Of a stretch of 64,000 nt of DNA, positions 8,965-16,847 are shown piece by piece (positions within the stretch are counted from its first letter, which is position 1; every line of letters starts with the position of its first letter). Source of the stretch: JAXMCI01 sp046349435 (lineage in GTDB: Bacteria > Pseudomonadota > Alphaproteobacteria > Dongiales > Dongiaceae); assembly GCA_046349435.1 (NCBI GenBank), contig JAXMCI010000019.1:1-64000 (forward strand), written 5' to 3'. The position numbers and the translations under genes are program-made. A model generated the notes under the pieces. The model had not been told where the DNA came from, did no database searches, and worked only from the letters and a program-made list of their open reading frames with translations.

Positions 8965-9945
8965 TCAGCCAAAGGCCAGGGCGCGGCGGGCGGCGCCGAG
9001 GATGCGCTCGACGCTCGGCATGTAGAGATGCTCGAGGCGGGGCAGGGGCATCACCGTGTCCCAGCCGGCGACCCGCTCGACCGGAGCGCGCAGCGACAGC
9101 AGGCCCTCCCCGGCCAGCCGGGCGGCGATCTCGGCGCCGAGCCCCGCCGTGAGCGGCGCCTCGTGGACGATGACGCAGCGCCCGGTCTTCTCCACCGAGG
9201 CGAGCACCGCCGCCATGTCGAGCGGCTTCAGCGTGGCGAGGTCGATCACCTCGGCCGACCTGCCCTCGGCGGCCAGCCGGTCGGCGGCGGCCAGCGTCTC
9301 GCGCAGCATGGCGCCCCAGGCGACCAGCGTCAGGTCGCCGCCCTCGCGCAGCCGGATGGCGCGGTCGAGCGGCAGCGCCTGGCCGTCGTCCGCGACCGCC
9401 TCGCGGGCGGCGCGGTAGAGCCGGGTCGGCTCGAGGAACACGACCGGATCGGCGCTGCGCAATGCGGCCAGCAGCAGGCCGTAGGCGCGGGCGGGCGAGG
9501 AAGGGGCGACGACCCGCAGCCCGGGGATGTGGGCGAGCATCGCCTCCGGGCTCTCGGAGTGATGCTCGACCGCCCGGATGCCGCCGCCGCCGGGGGAGCG
9601 CACCACCAGCGGGCAGGTCAGCCGCCCGCGGGTGCGGTTGCGCAGCCGCGAGGCATGGTTGGCGAGCTGGTCGATCGCGGCATGGAGGAAGCCGGTGAAC
9701 TGGATCTCGACCACCGGCCGGAAGCCCTGGGCGGCCAGCCCGACCGCCAGGCCGACCAGGCCGGCCTCGGCCAGCGGCGTGTCGAGCACGCGCCCGGCGC
9801 CGAAGCGCGCCAGCAGCCCGTCGGTGGCGCGGAACACGCCGCCGTCGACGCCGACATCCTCGCCCAGCACGATGACCGCCGGATCGTCCTGCATGGCCCG
9901 GGCGAGCGCGAGGCGCACCGCCTCGACGAGCGCGATCTCGGCCAT
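8965..9945 (-). CDS. Branched-chain 2-oxoacid dehydrogenase E1 component, beta subunit
   Basis: Beta subunit of the thiamine-diphosphate E1 heterotetramer, 326 residues. It begins MAEIALVEAVRLALA with the family pattern LGEDVGVDGGVFRAT, and has the EIQFTGFLHAAIDQL and SPGGGG-H-SE segments typical of transketolase-type beta subunits. The start at 9945 is preferred over an upstream extension because it lies four bases after the E1-alpha stop and opens the conserved domain. Pyruvate and branched-chain versions are hard to tell apart; co-location with a Leu/Val-type dehydrogenase favours branched-chain 2-oxoacids. Confidence 0.88.
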   Translation of the reverse strand: MAEIALVEAVRLALARAMQDDPAVIVLGEDVGVDGGVFRATDGLLARFGAGRVLDTPLAEAGLVGLAVGLAAQGFRPVVEIQFTGFLHAAIDQLANHASRLRNRTRGRLTCPLVVRSPGGGGIRAVEHHSESPEAMLAHIPGLRVVAPSSPARAYGLLLAALRSADPVVFLEPTRLYRAAREAVADDGQALPLDRAIRLREGGDLTLVAWGAMLRETLAAADRLAAEGRSAEVIDLATLKPLDMAAVLASVEKTGRCVIVHEAPLTAGLGAEIAARLAGEGLLSLRAPVERVAGWDTVMPLPRLEHLYMPSVERILGAARRALAFG

Positions 9946-9949
9946 CGGC

Positions 9950-11029
9950 TCAGGCTCCGCCGGCCGCCGCGGCCAGGGCCGCGGCGCGCTGCGCCCGAAG
10001 ATCCTCGGGCAGCGCGGCATAGAGGTGGTCGAAGATCGCCCCGGGCGGCTGCGGCGGGGTCGCAAGATAGGCCTCGGCCGCCGCCTCGACCGCGGCCGCC
10101 GTCTCCGCCAGCAGCGCCTCCTCCTGCGCCTTGCTCCACAGGCCGCGCCCGACGAGGTGGCGGCGCAGCCGGGCCACCGGCTCGGCGTGCCAGTGGCGGC
10201 CGACCTCCTCGTCGCTGCGGTAGCGGCTGGCATCGTCGGCGGTGGTGTGGTCGCCGAGCCGGTAGGTGACCGCCTCGATCAGCGCCGCGCCGGCGCCCGA
10301 CCGCGCCGCGGCGAGCGCCCGCTCGACCGCCTCGCGCACGGCGACGACGTCATTGCCGTCGACCTGCTCGCCGGGGAGTCCGGCGGCGACCGCCTTCTGC
10401 GCCAGGGTGGCGGCGGCGCTCTGCGCCGAGCGCGGCACCGAGATCGCCCACTGGTTGTCGGCGACGACGAAGACCGCCGGCAGCCGCCAGACCCCGGCAA
10501 TGTTCAGCGCCTCGTAGAAATCGCCCTTTGAGGTCGCACCGTCGCCGAGCAGGCAGACCGCGGCGCGCGGCTCGCCGCGCAGCTTGAAGGCCAGCGCCAC
10601 GCCGGCGGCATGCGGCGCGTGGCTGCCGACGGGGATCGAGATCGGGAAGTCCTGCCGCGGCCCGGCGAAGTCGCTGCCGCGTTCGTCGCCGCCCCAGAAC
10701 AGCAGCAGCTCGCTCATGCCGACGCCGCGCCAGAGTTGCGCCCCGTGGTCGCGGAAGCTCGGCACCAGCACGTCCTCCGGCCGCATCGCGGCGGCCGTGC
10801 CGACCGCGACCGCCTCCTGGCCCAGGGCGGAGGCGAAGGTGCCGAGCCGGCCGGTGCGCTGCAGCGCGATCGCCTTGGCGTCGAAGGTCCGGGCCAGCAC
10901 CATGCCGCGATAGAGCGCCAGCAGGCTGGCGGGCTCCTCGGCGAAGGCGGGCAGGGGCCCCGTCGCGCGTCCCTCGGCATCGAGGAAGCGGGTCAGGCGG
11001 ATCTCGAAGGCGGCGACGACCTCTTGCAC
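9950..11029 (-). CDS. Branched-chain 2-oxoacid dehydrogenase E1 component, alpha subunit
   Basis: Alpha subunit of the ThDP-dependent E1 decarboxylase, 359 residues. The ThDP/Mg motif runs from GDG at 162-164 to DNQ at 191-193, and SFRDHG (91-96) and VGSHAPHAAG (134-143) are the expected active-site segments. First gene of the minus-strand operon E1alpha-E1beta-E2-amino-acid dehydrogenase-ADC-hydratase. The 94-bp upstream gap contains an FNR/FixK-type box and a matching -10 element. No E3 (dihydrolipoamide dehydrogenase) gene is present in the operon, so E3 would have to come from elsewhere. Confidence 0.88.
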   Translation of the reverse strand: MQEVVAAFEIRLTRFLDAEGRATGPLPAFAEEPASLLALYRGMVLARTFDAKAIALQRTGRLGTFASALGQEAVAVGTAAAMRPEDVLVPSFRDHGAQLWRGVGMSELLLFWGGDERGSDFAGPRQDFPISIPVGSHAPHAAGVALAFKLRGEPRAAVCLLGDGATSKGDFYEALNIAGVWRLPAVFVVADNQWAISVPRSAQSAAATLAQKAVAAGLPGEQVDGNDVVAVREAVERALAAARSGAGAALIEAVTYRLGDHTTADDASRYRSDEEVGRHWHAEPVARLRRHLVGRGLWSKAQEEALLAETAAAVEAAAEAYLATPPQPPGAIFDHLYAALPEDLRAQRAAALAAAAGGA

Positions 11030-11092
11030 GGCAGCCTGCCTGCGGCGGGGACGAGCTCGCCCCGATCATGCTCCGGCGGGTGGGACCGACCC

Positions 11093-11106
11093 TTGACCCA
11101 GATCAA
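11093..11106 (-). promoter_or_regulatory. FNR/FixK-type box with -10 element, upstream of the E1-alpha operon
   Basis: TTGACCCAGATCAA matches the FNR/FixK pattern TTGAY-N4-ATCAA. A CATGAT hexamer (minus strand, 11070-11065) matches the -10 consensus at four of six positions. If it is the -10, transcription starts near 11058 and the box is centred at exactly -41.5, the classical position for class II activation. E1-alpha starts at 11029. The geometry is seen directly; regulator identity and oxygen control are inference. Confidence 0.5.
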
Positions 11107-11123
11107 GCTTCGCGGCGGCCGCC

Positions 11124-12110
11124 TCAGGCGCGGCGCGGCTGGCGGTGCTGCGGGATCAGGCCGAAGATGCGCGGATCGGCGATCACCTTGCGCTCCTGCT
11201 CGTAGGGCACGAAGCCGGCGCGCTGGTACATGGCCAGCGCCTTGGGGTGATCGAGGGTGCAGCTGTCGACGGTGATGCGGCGCGGCTGGTACTGCCAGCA
11301 GAGGTCGACCGCCCAGCTCAAGAGGTAGGGGCCGAGGCCGCGGCCGATATAGCCCGGCATCAGCCCGAAATAGGCGAGGTTGATGTCGGGCGCCGGGCGG
11401 CGGTCGATCTCGGCCATCCCGGCCGGCACGCCGCCGACATGCAGCACGTAGAGCTCGACCTTCGGGTCGCTGATGATCGCCAGCAGGCTGCCGTCGTCCA
11501 TCCGCCGCCGGTCGGTCCAGAACCACGGCTCGCCGATGGTATTGTAGAGATAGCGGTAGTAGCCGATCGGCGGGCTCTCGACGCGCAGCAGCGCCAGCTT
11601 GCCGGGCGGCGCGGGCAGCACCGGTCGGCCCGGCGGCGCGGTCATCTCCATGTAGGTGATCACCACGTCGATGCGGTTCTCCGGCGCCACCTCGGCCGGG
11701 TCGTCGACCGCCTTGCCCATGATCAGGCGCGGCTGGAAGCGGTAGCCGAGCCGGGCATAGAAGTCGCGCACCGGCTCGTTGCCCTCGCGGATCATCAGCC
11801 GGACGTGGCGCATGCCCTGCTCGGCCAGCCAGGCCTCGGCGGCGGCCACCAGCCGGCGGCCGAAGCCGCGGCCGCGCTGGTCCGGGCTGACCGCGACGCG
11901 GTAGAGCCAGCCGCGCACGCCGTCATGGCCGGCGATCACCGTGCCGGCCAGCCGCGGCCCGACGGTGCCGACCAGCAGCCGGGCATTGGGCGCGGCGGAG
12001 ATGAAGGCGATGTCCTTGGCCGGCTCGTGATGCGGCTGGGTCAGGCCGCAATACTCCCAGAGCTCGATGACCGCCGCGAGGTCGTCGGGCCGGAACGGCC
12101 GGACGTTCAT
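11124..12110 (-). CDS. Two-domain GNAT acetyltransferase
   Basis: The protein has 328 residues with two complete GNAT domains in tandem. Residues 1-150 resemble YpeA (MNVRPFRPDDLAAVIELW, then the acetyl-CoA loop SPDQRGRGFGRRL). Residues about 180-320 form a second GNAT domain (LMPGYIGRGLGPYLL and AMYQRAGF). ATG 12110 overlaps the stop of the sulfurtransferase gene in an ATGA, so the two are translationally coupled; the frame is open further upstream but without homology. Substrates are unknown. Fusion of the two domains may reflect a heterodimer-like arrangement, but nothing in the sequence shows what is acetylated. Confidence 0.8.
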   Translation of the reverse strand: MNVRPFRPDDLAAVIELWEYCGLTQPHHEPAKDIAFISAAPNARLLVGTVGPRLAGTVIAGHDGVRGWLYRVAVSPDQRGRGFGRRLVAAAEAWLAEQGMRHVRLMIREGNEPVRDFYARLGYRFQPRLIMGKAVDDPAEVAPENRIDVVITYMEMTAPPGRPVLPAPPGKLALLRVESPPIGYYRYLYNTIGEPWFWTDRRRMDDGSLLAIISDPKVELYVLHVGGVPAGMAEIDRRPAPDINLAYFGLMPGYIGRGLGPYLLSWAVDLCWQYQPRRITVDSCTLDHPKALAMYQRAGFVPYEQERKVIADPRIFGLIPQHRQPRRA

Positions 12111-12958
12111 GGCTCGACGGGCGTGTCGCCCGGCAGGCCCCATTCCGCCCAGGAGCCGTCATAGAGGGCGACGTCGTCGCGGCCGATCAGGTGCAGCCCG
12201 AGGGCCAGCACGGCGGCGGTCACGCCCGAGCCGCAGCTCACCACCAGCGGCCTGCCGGGCGCCGCGCCGGCCGCGGCGAAGCGGGCGGCCAGCGCATCCG
12301 CGGGCAGCAGCGTCTTGTCCCGGGGGTCGAGCAGGTCGGTGAAGGGCAGGTTGCTGGCGCCCGGAATGTGGCCGGGGCGGCGGCCCGGCCAGACCTCCGG
12401 CTCGGTGCCGTTGAAGCGGCCGGCGGCCCGCGCGTCGATCACCTGCTCGCGCCGGCTCTTCAGGTTGGCGAGCAGCGCCGCCTTGTCGCGGACCCGCCCG
12501 GCGTCGAGCCGCGCGGCGAAGCTGCGCGGCTGCGCCCGGGCAGCGCCGGATTCCACCGGCCGGCCCTCGGCCAGCCACTTCGGCAGGCCGCCGTCGAGCA
12601 GCGCCACCCTGTCGTGGCCGAAGGCGCGGAACATCCACCAGGCCCGCGCCGCGCTCATCAGCCCGTGCGCGTCGTAGACCACCACCTCGCTGTCGTTGCC
12701 GACGCCGAGCGCGCCGACCGCCGCCGCGAAGGTCGCGGCGTCGGGCAGCATGTGCGGCAGCGTGCTGCCGCGGTCGGAGATGCCGTCGACGTCGAAGAAG
12801 GCCGCGCCGGGGATGTGCCGCTCGGCGAACTCGGCGCGCGCGTCGCGCTTCTGCGCCGGCAGGAAGTAGGTCGCGTCGAGCACGACCAAGCCCGGCGCGC
12901 CGAGCCGGGCGGCGAGGGCTTCCGTGCTGATCAGGCTCTCGGGATGAGCGTAGGGCAT
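12107..12958 (-). CDS. sseA: 3-mercaptopyruvate sulfurtransferase
   Basis: Two-rhodanese-domain enzyme that transfers sulfur from 3-mercaptopyruvate to thiol acceptors or cyanide. It has 283 residues, the standard length. The active loop SCGSGVTA places the catalytic cysteine at 242; CG[S/T]GVT is the mercaptopyruvate-type loop rather than the thiosulfate type. The N-terminal inactive domain has the HIPGAAFFDVD segment and the C-terminal one HIPGASNLPF. It lies ten bases after alaX and overlaps the GNAT gene by four bases. With the cysteine-synthase-like gene upstream it makes a small thiol-metabolism cluster. Confidence 0.9.
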   Translation of the reverse strand: MPYAHPESLISTEALAARLGAPGLVVLDATYFLPAQKRDARAEFAERHIPGAAFFDVDGISDRGSTLPHMLPDAATFAAAVGALGVGNDSEVVVYDAHGLMSAARAWWMFRAFGHDRVALLDGGLPKWLAEGRPVESGAARAQPRSFAARLDAGRVRDKAALLANLKSRREQVIDARAAGRFNGTEPEVWPGRRPGHIPGASNLPFTDLLDPRDKTLLPADALAARFAAAGAAPGRPLVVSCGSGVTAAVLALGLHLIGRDDVALYDGSWAEWGLPGDTPVEP

Positions 12959-12968
12959 GGTGCTTCCG

Positions 12969-13676
12969 TCACGATTTGAGGATCAGGTTGACGCGCCGGT
13001 TCTGCTTGCCCTTGTTCTCGATCTTGCCGACCTCGACCGGGCCGATCTCGCCGGTGCGGGCGACATGGGTGCCGCCGCAGGGCTGCAGATCGACGCCCTC
13101 GATCTCGAGCAGCCGGACGCGGCCCTGGCCGGTCGGCGGCTTGACCGACATGGTGCGCACCAGCTCCGGCCGGGCCGCCAGCTCCTCGTCGGTGATCCAG
13201 CGCGGCCGCACCGCATGGTCCTCGAGGATCAGCCGGTTGAGCGCCGCCTCGATGACGCCGCGGTCGAGCTGCGCCCCGGGCACGTTGAAGTCGAGCCGGC
13301 CGCGGCCGTCGCCGACCTGGCCGCCGGTGACGTCGCCGGTGACCACGGCGCAGAGCAGGTGCAGGCAGCTGTGCATGCGCATCAGGCGGTAGCGGCGCTC
13401 CCAGTCGAGCCGCGCCACCAGCTTCTCGCCGACCGCCGGCAGCACGCTGCCGGCCACCGGCTGGTGCCAGATCTCGTCCGGCGCCTCGCCCTTCACCGTG
13501 TCGACGATGGCGATCGGCCGCCCGTCGGCGAGCCGCAGGGTCCCGGCATCGCCGGGCTGGCCGCCGCCGACCGGGTAGAACACCGTGCGGTCGAGCTGGA
13601 TGCCGCGCTCGTCGGCGACGGTCACCACGGCCCGGCACTCGCGGGCATAGGCATCCTCGCGGAACAGCAGCTCCAT
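12969..13676 (-). CDS. alaX: Alanyl-tRNA editing protein (AlaX-M type)
   Basis: Free-standing homologue of the alanyl-tRNA synthetase editing domain that deacylates Ser- or Gly-tRNA(Ala). It has 235 residues, the AlaX-M length. Zinc ligands are visible as HSCLH (H102, H106) and CGGTH (C200, H204), and the YPVGGGQPGD motif is at 34-43. ATG 13676 starts the conserved domain directly; a longer open frame upstream is the shadow of the neighbouring gene. It lies ten bases before sseA. A 173-bp gap with repeat hairpins separates it from the upstream cysteine-synthase gene, so it may have its own promoter. Confidence 0.92.
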   Translation of the reverse strand: MELLFREDAYARECRAVVTVADERGIQLDRTVFYPVGGGQPGDAGTLRLADGRPIAIVDTVKGEAPDEIWHQPVAGSVLPAVGEKLVARLDWERRYRLMRMHSCLHLLCAVVTGDVTGGQVGDGRGRLDFNVPGAQLDRGVIEAALNRLILEDHAVRPRWITDEELAARPELVRTMSVKPPTGQGRVRLLEIEGVDLQPCGGTHVARTGEIGPVEVGKIENKGKQNRRVNLILKS

Positions 13677-13760
13677 GACCTCGATCCTTCCGGGGTGAAA
13701 GCGCCACTCATAGCACAGGCCCGTCCGCCGGTGGGAGCGGCGGCGCCGTGCCGAGCCCGC

Positions 13761-13834
13761 GACTGGCTCAGGACGAGGTTCGGGGGGCGGGCACGAGGTT
13801 GGGGGCCTCATCCTGAGCTTGTCGAAGGATGAGG
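13761..13834. repeat. Intergenic hairpin repeat, family A (copy 1)
   Basis: Contains a 9-bp inverted repeat, CCTCATCCT (13806-13814) with AGGATGAGG (13826-13834), around an 11-base loop. The preceding stretch shares GGCTC-R-GGACGAGGTTCGGG with the copy near 31741. Such GACAAGCTCAGGATGAG-type palindromes are common intergenic repeats in proteobacteria. It lies between the alaX start and the cysteine-synthase stop. Confidence 0.7.
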
Positions 13835-13849
13835 CTCGCGGGGCGTCGG

Positions 13850-14866
13850 CTACGTCTCCGGGTCCCAGGCGAGCCAGGGCGGGACCGGCAGGCCCTTGGC
13901 GCGCAGGAAGGCAGGGTTGAACAGCTTGCTCTGGTAGCGCGCCCCGGAGTCGCACAGCACGGTGACGATGGTGTGGCCGGGGCCGAGGTCGCGGGCCAGC
14001 CGGATCGCGCCGGCGACGTTGATCGCGCTGGAGCCGCCGAGGCAGAGCCCCTCCAGGCGGAGCAGGTCGAACAGCGCCGGCAGCGCTTCCTCGTCGGCGA
14101 TCCGGTAGGCGTCGTCGATCGGCGCCCCCTCGAGATTCGCGGTGATGCGGCCCTGGCCGATGCCCTCGGTGATCGAGCTGCCCTCGGCCTTCAGCGAGCC
14201 GTGCTTGTAGTAGTGCCAGAGCGCGGCGCCGTGCGGGTCGGCGAGCGCGATGCGGACCTTCGGGTTGCGCTCCTTCAGCGCCATCGCGACGCCGGCCAGC
14301 GTGCCGCCGGTGCCGACCGCGCAGGTGAAGCCGTCGACCCTGCCGTCGGTCTGGCGCCAGATCTCCGGCCCGGTGGTGCGGTAGTGGCCGTCGCGGTTGG
14401 CGGTGTTGTCGAACTGGTTGGCCCAGATCGCGCCGCACGGCTCCTCGCCGGCCAGCTGCTGGGCCAGCCGGCTGGAGACGTGGACGTAGTTGTTGGGGTC
14501 GCGATAGGGGACCGCCGGGACCTCGCGCAGGTCGGCGCCGCACAGCCGCAGCATGTCCTTCTTTTCCTGCGACTGGGTCTCGGGGATGACGATCACCGTG
14601 CGGTAGCCGCGGGCATTGCCGACCAGCGCCAGGCCGATGCCGGTGTTGCCGGCGGTGCCCTCGACGATGACGCCGCCCGGCCGCAGCACGCCGCGGGCCT
14701 CGGCGTCGGCGACGATGGCGAGCGCCGCCCGGTCCTTCACCGAGCCGCCGGGATTGAGGAACTCGGCCTTGCCCAGGATGGTGCAGCCGGTCTCCTCCGA
14801 GGCGCGCCGCAGCCGGATCAGCGGCGTGTTGCCGATGCTGTCGAGAAAGCCCTCCCGGATGTCCAT
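13850..14866 (-). CDS. PLP-dependent cysteine synthase family protein
   Basis: Fold-type II PLP enzyme, 338 residues, that would make cysteine from O-acetylserine and sulfide or run a related beta-replacement. PLP lysine is K44 in NPGGSVKDRA; the phosphate/substrate loop reads EGTAGNTGIGLA, with TAGNTG instead of the TSGNTG of classical CysK, and GTGGT follows. The longer C-terminus (YQSKLFNPAFLRAKGLPVP) is typical of this CysK-like subgroup. ATG 14866 (MDIREGFLDSIGNTPLIRL) is the natural start. Cystathionine beta-synthase activity is an alternative that the sequence does not exclude. Confidence 0.85.
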   Translation of the reverse strand: MDIREGFLDSIGNTPLIRLRRASEETGCTILGKAEFLNPGGSVKDRAALAIVADAEARGVLRPGGVIVEGTAGNTGIGLALVGNARGYRTVIVIPETQSQEKKDMLRLCGADLREVPAVPYRDPNNYVHVSSRLAQQLAGEEPCGAIWANQFDNTANRDGHYRTTGPEIWRQTDGRVDGFTCAVGTGGTLAGVAMALKERNPKVRIALADPHGAALWHYYKHGSLKAEGSSITEGIGQGRITANLEGAPIDDAYRIADEEALPALFDLLRLEGLCLGGSSAINVAGAIRLARDLGPGHTIVTVLCDSGARYQSKLFNPAFLRAKGLPVPPWLAWDPET

Positions 14867-14945
14867 GCCGCGCGACCCGAATGCGTGATGCTGCCCGTGG
14901 CGGGCACAATAGCGGCGGCCCGCGCGCGGCGGCAAGCCGCCGGGG

Positions 14946-15548
14946 CTAGCGCCAGCGCTGCCGCAGCGCGGCCCGATTGAGCGCCAGCCACTGCAGCGCG
15001 ATCACCGTGAAGGAATTGGCCACCGCGCCGCTCTCGACCAGGCGCCAGGCGGCGTCGAACGGGTGGATGGCGACGGCGATGTCCTCGTCCTCCTCGGCCA
15101 GCCCGTGCAGGCCGCCGAGCCCGCGGCTGTCGATGCGGCCGCAATAGAGCGCGATGGTCTCGCTGAGCGCGCCCGAGGACAGCAGGAAGCGGCCGATCGG
15201 CTCGACGCGGTCGACCGCGGCGCCTGCCTCCTCGGCGGTCTCGCGGCGGGCGACCGCCTCGGGCGTCTCGCCCGGGTCGATGATGCCGGCGGGGATCTCG
15301 ACCTGCCAGGGTGGCAGGCCGGCGGCCAGCGCGCCGACGCGGAACTGCTCGATCAGCAGCACGGCGTCGGCCGCGGGGTCGTAGGGCAGCAGCGCGGCGC
15401 CGTGGCCGCGCTCGACCAGCTCGCGCTCGATGACGCGGCTCCAGCCGCCATCGTGCCGCCGATGGCGCAGGCGGTAGCGATCGACCCGGAGATAGCCGCG
15501 ATAGAGGGTCGCGCGCTGCTCGATCTCGACGTCCTCGGATGCCGTCAT
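14946..15548 (-). CDS. Nudix hydrolase (ADP-ribose pyrophosphatase type)
   Basis: Hydrolyses nucleoside diphosphates linked to another moiety, most likely ADP-ribose. It has 200 residues. The Nudix box begins at GIIDPGETPEAV (88-99) and closes with RRETAEEAG (101-109), preceded by the NudF-like QVEIPAG segment. ATG 15548 (MTASEDVEIEQRATLYRGYL) is chosen because homology begins there; an upstream in-frame start would add ten arginine- and glycine-rich residues. It diverges from the dppB-like gene across 351 bp and is 79 bp upstream of the cysteine-synthase-like gene. Confidence 0.87.
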   Translation of the reverse strand: MTASEDVEIEQRATLYRGYLRVDRYRLRHRRHDGGWSRVIERELVERGHGAALLPYDPAADAVLLIEQFRVGALAAGLPPWQVEIPAGIIDPGETPEAVARRETAEEAGAAVDRVEPIGRFLLSSGALSETIALYCGRIDSRGLGGLHGLAEEDEDIAVAIHPFDAAWRLVESGAVANSFTVIALQWLALNRAALRQRWR

Positions 15549-15623
15549 CGTCCCTCCCGCTCGCGCCGTCCGGCGCATCGACCGGGCGCGCGCCGGCAGG
15601 GTTGCCGCGCCGGCCGGCCGCCG

Positions 15624-15652
15624 TTGACTTCACCATCCCGAGCCGCGATACT
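15624..15652 (+). promoter_or_regulatory. Sigma-70-like promoter for the dipeptide-type ABC operon
   Basis: TTGACT (five of six matches to the -35 consensus), a 17-base spacer and GATACT (four of six to the -10) point toward the ABC operon. The predicted start near 15659 gives a leader of about 240 nt before ATG 15900. Confidence 0.5.
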
Positions 15653-15655
15653 TTC

Positions 15656-15685
15656 GGGAAAATCGCGCCCGAACGGCGATTTCCC
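15656..15685. promoter_or_regulatory. Inverted repeat over the predicted start site
   Basis: GGGAAAATCGC (15656-15666) pairs with GCGATTTCCC (15676-15685), with one bulged A. It covers roughly -3 to +27 of the predicted transcript, a position suited to a repressor operator or a 5'-end hairpin. No regulator gene is adjacent. Confidence 0.35.
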
Positions 15686-15800
15686 GGCCGCACTGCATCC
15701 AAAACCTGCGCGCTGACGAAGGCAGGGGAGGCGGTCGCGGCACGCTCCGGAGCAGCCCGGGGCGATGACGTAGCAGGAAGGCAAAGGGGAGACGAGCCTC

Positions 15801-15863
15801 ATGCAGACCAGCCGCCAGACGCCCATCCCCGGGGATGGGCCGGACAGGATGCCCGGCCGCTGA
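15801..15863 (+). other. Micro-ORF in the leader of the ABC operon, with a perfect palindrome
   Basis: ATG 15801 opens a 20-codon frame (MQTSRQTPIPGDGPDRMPGR) ending at TGA 15861, preceded by an AAAGGGGAG ribosome-binding-like stretch. Inside it, 15821-15840 is a perfect 20-bp palindrome, GCCCATCCCCGGGGATGGGC. It could be a leader peptide with an attenuating hairpin, or the leftover start of a deleted binding-protein gene, since this transporter lacks one. Coding status is unproven. Confidence 0.3.
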
Positions 15864-15899
15864 GACCGATGGCGCACTCCTCGGTCGCGGGCTGACGCC

Positions 15900-16847
15900 A
15901 TGGGCATCGTGCGATTCCTCGCCCGCCGGCTGCTCGGCCTGATCTTCACCATGCTGGTGGCGACCCTCCTGGTGTTCCTGGTCAGCGAGTGGTCGCCGGG
16001 CCAGGCGGCGCGCAAGATCCTGGGCCCCTATGCGCTGCAGAGCCAGGTCGACATCCTGACCGAGCAGCTCGGGCTCAACCGACCGGCCCCGATCCGCTAC
16101 CTGGAGTGGCTGTGGCATGTGCTGCAGGGCGATCTCGGCTACTCCAACCTCTACAAGACCCAGGTCAACGACGTGATCTGGGACCGGCTGGGCAATACCA
16201 GCCTGCTCGCCGCCGTCGCCTTCGCCGTCATCGTTCCGCTCTCCGTCCTGTTCGGCGTGCTGGCCGGGATGCGCGAGGGCTCGCGCCTCGACCGCACCAT
16301 CTCGGTGGCCAGCATCCTGACCACCTCGGTGCCGGAGTTCGCCATGGGCGCCTTCCTCTCGGCGCTGCTGGTGATCTGGCTCGGGCTGCTGCCCGGCACC
16401 TCGCCGCTCGAGGGCGGCGGCGAATGGTCGATCCCCTCGCAGCTGGTGCTGCCGGTGATGGTCATGGTGCTCTACGACCTCGGCTATGTCGTGCGCATGG
16501 TGCGTGCCTCGATGGTCGAGGTGATGACGCGGCCCTACATCCGCACCGCGATTCTCAAGGGACTGTCGCGCCGCGAGGTCATCCTGAAGCACGCCGTGCG
16601 CAACGCGATGATCGCGCCCTTCACCGTCATCCTGCTGCAGATCAACTACCTGGTGGCGGGTGTGGTGGTGGTCGAGGCGATCGTCGCCTATCCCGGCTTC
16701 GGCCGGATGATGCTCGATGCCGCCCTGTTCAAGGACACCGCGGTGGTCGAGGCCGGCGCGATGTTCGCGGTGTTCATCGCGGTGATGACCCAGATCGTCG
16801 GCGATTTCGGCTACATGCTGCTCAACCCGAGGATCCGCTTCCAATGA
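15900..16847 (+). CDS. Dipeptide/oligopeptide-type ABC transporter permease (DppB-like)
   Basis: Inner-membrane permease, 315 residues, of the peptide/opine/nickel ABC family. The N-terminus MGIVRFLARRLLGLIFTMLV is the characteristic first span, followed by a periplasmic loop with RPAPIRYLEWLWHVLQGDLG, and the EAA-type loop (RTAILKGLSRREVILKHA) lies near residue 220. The C-terminal NPRIRF ending is typical. It overlaps the next permease gene by four bases (ATGA). No substrate-binding protein gene precedes it, which is unusual for this family; the substrate is therefore open. Confidence 0.88.
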   Translation: MGIVRFLARRLLGLIFTMLVATLLVFLVSEWSPGQAARKILGPYALQSQVDILTEQLGLNRPAPIRYLEWLWHVLQGDLGYSNLYKTQVNDVIWDRLGNTSLLAAVAFAVIVPLSVLFGVLAGMREGSRLDRTISVASILTTSVPEFAMGAFLSALLVIWLGLLPGTSPLEGGGEWSIPSQLVLPVMVMVLYDLGYVVRMVRASMVEVMTRPYIRTAILKGLSRREVILKHAVRNAMIAPFTVILLQINYLVAGVVVVEAIVAYPGFGRMMLDAALFKDTAVVEAGAMFAVFIAVMTQIVGDFGYMLLNPRIRFQ

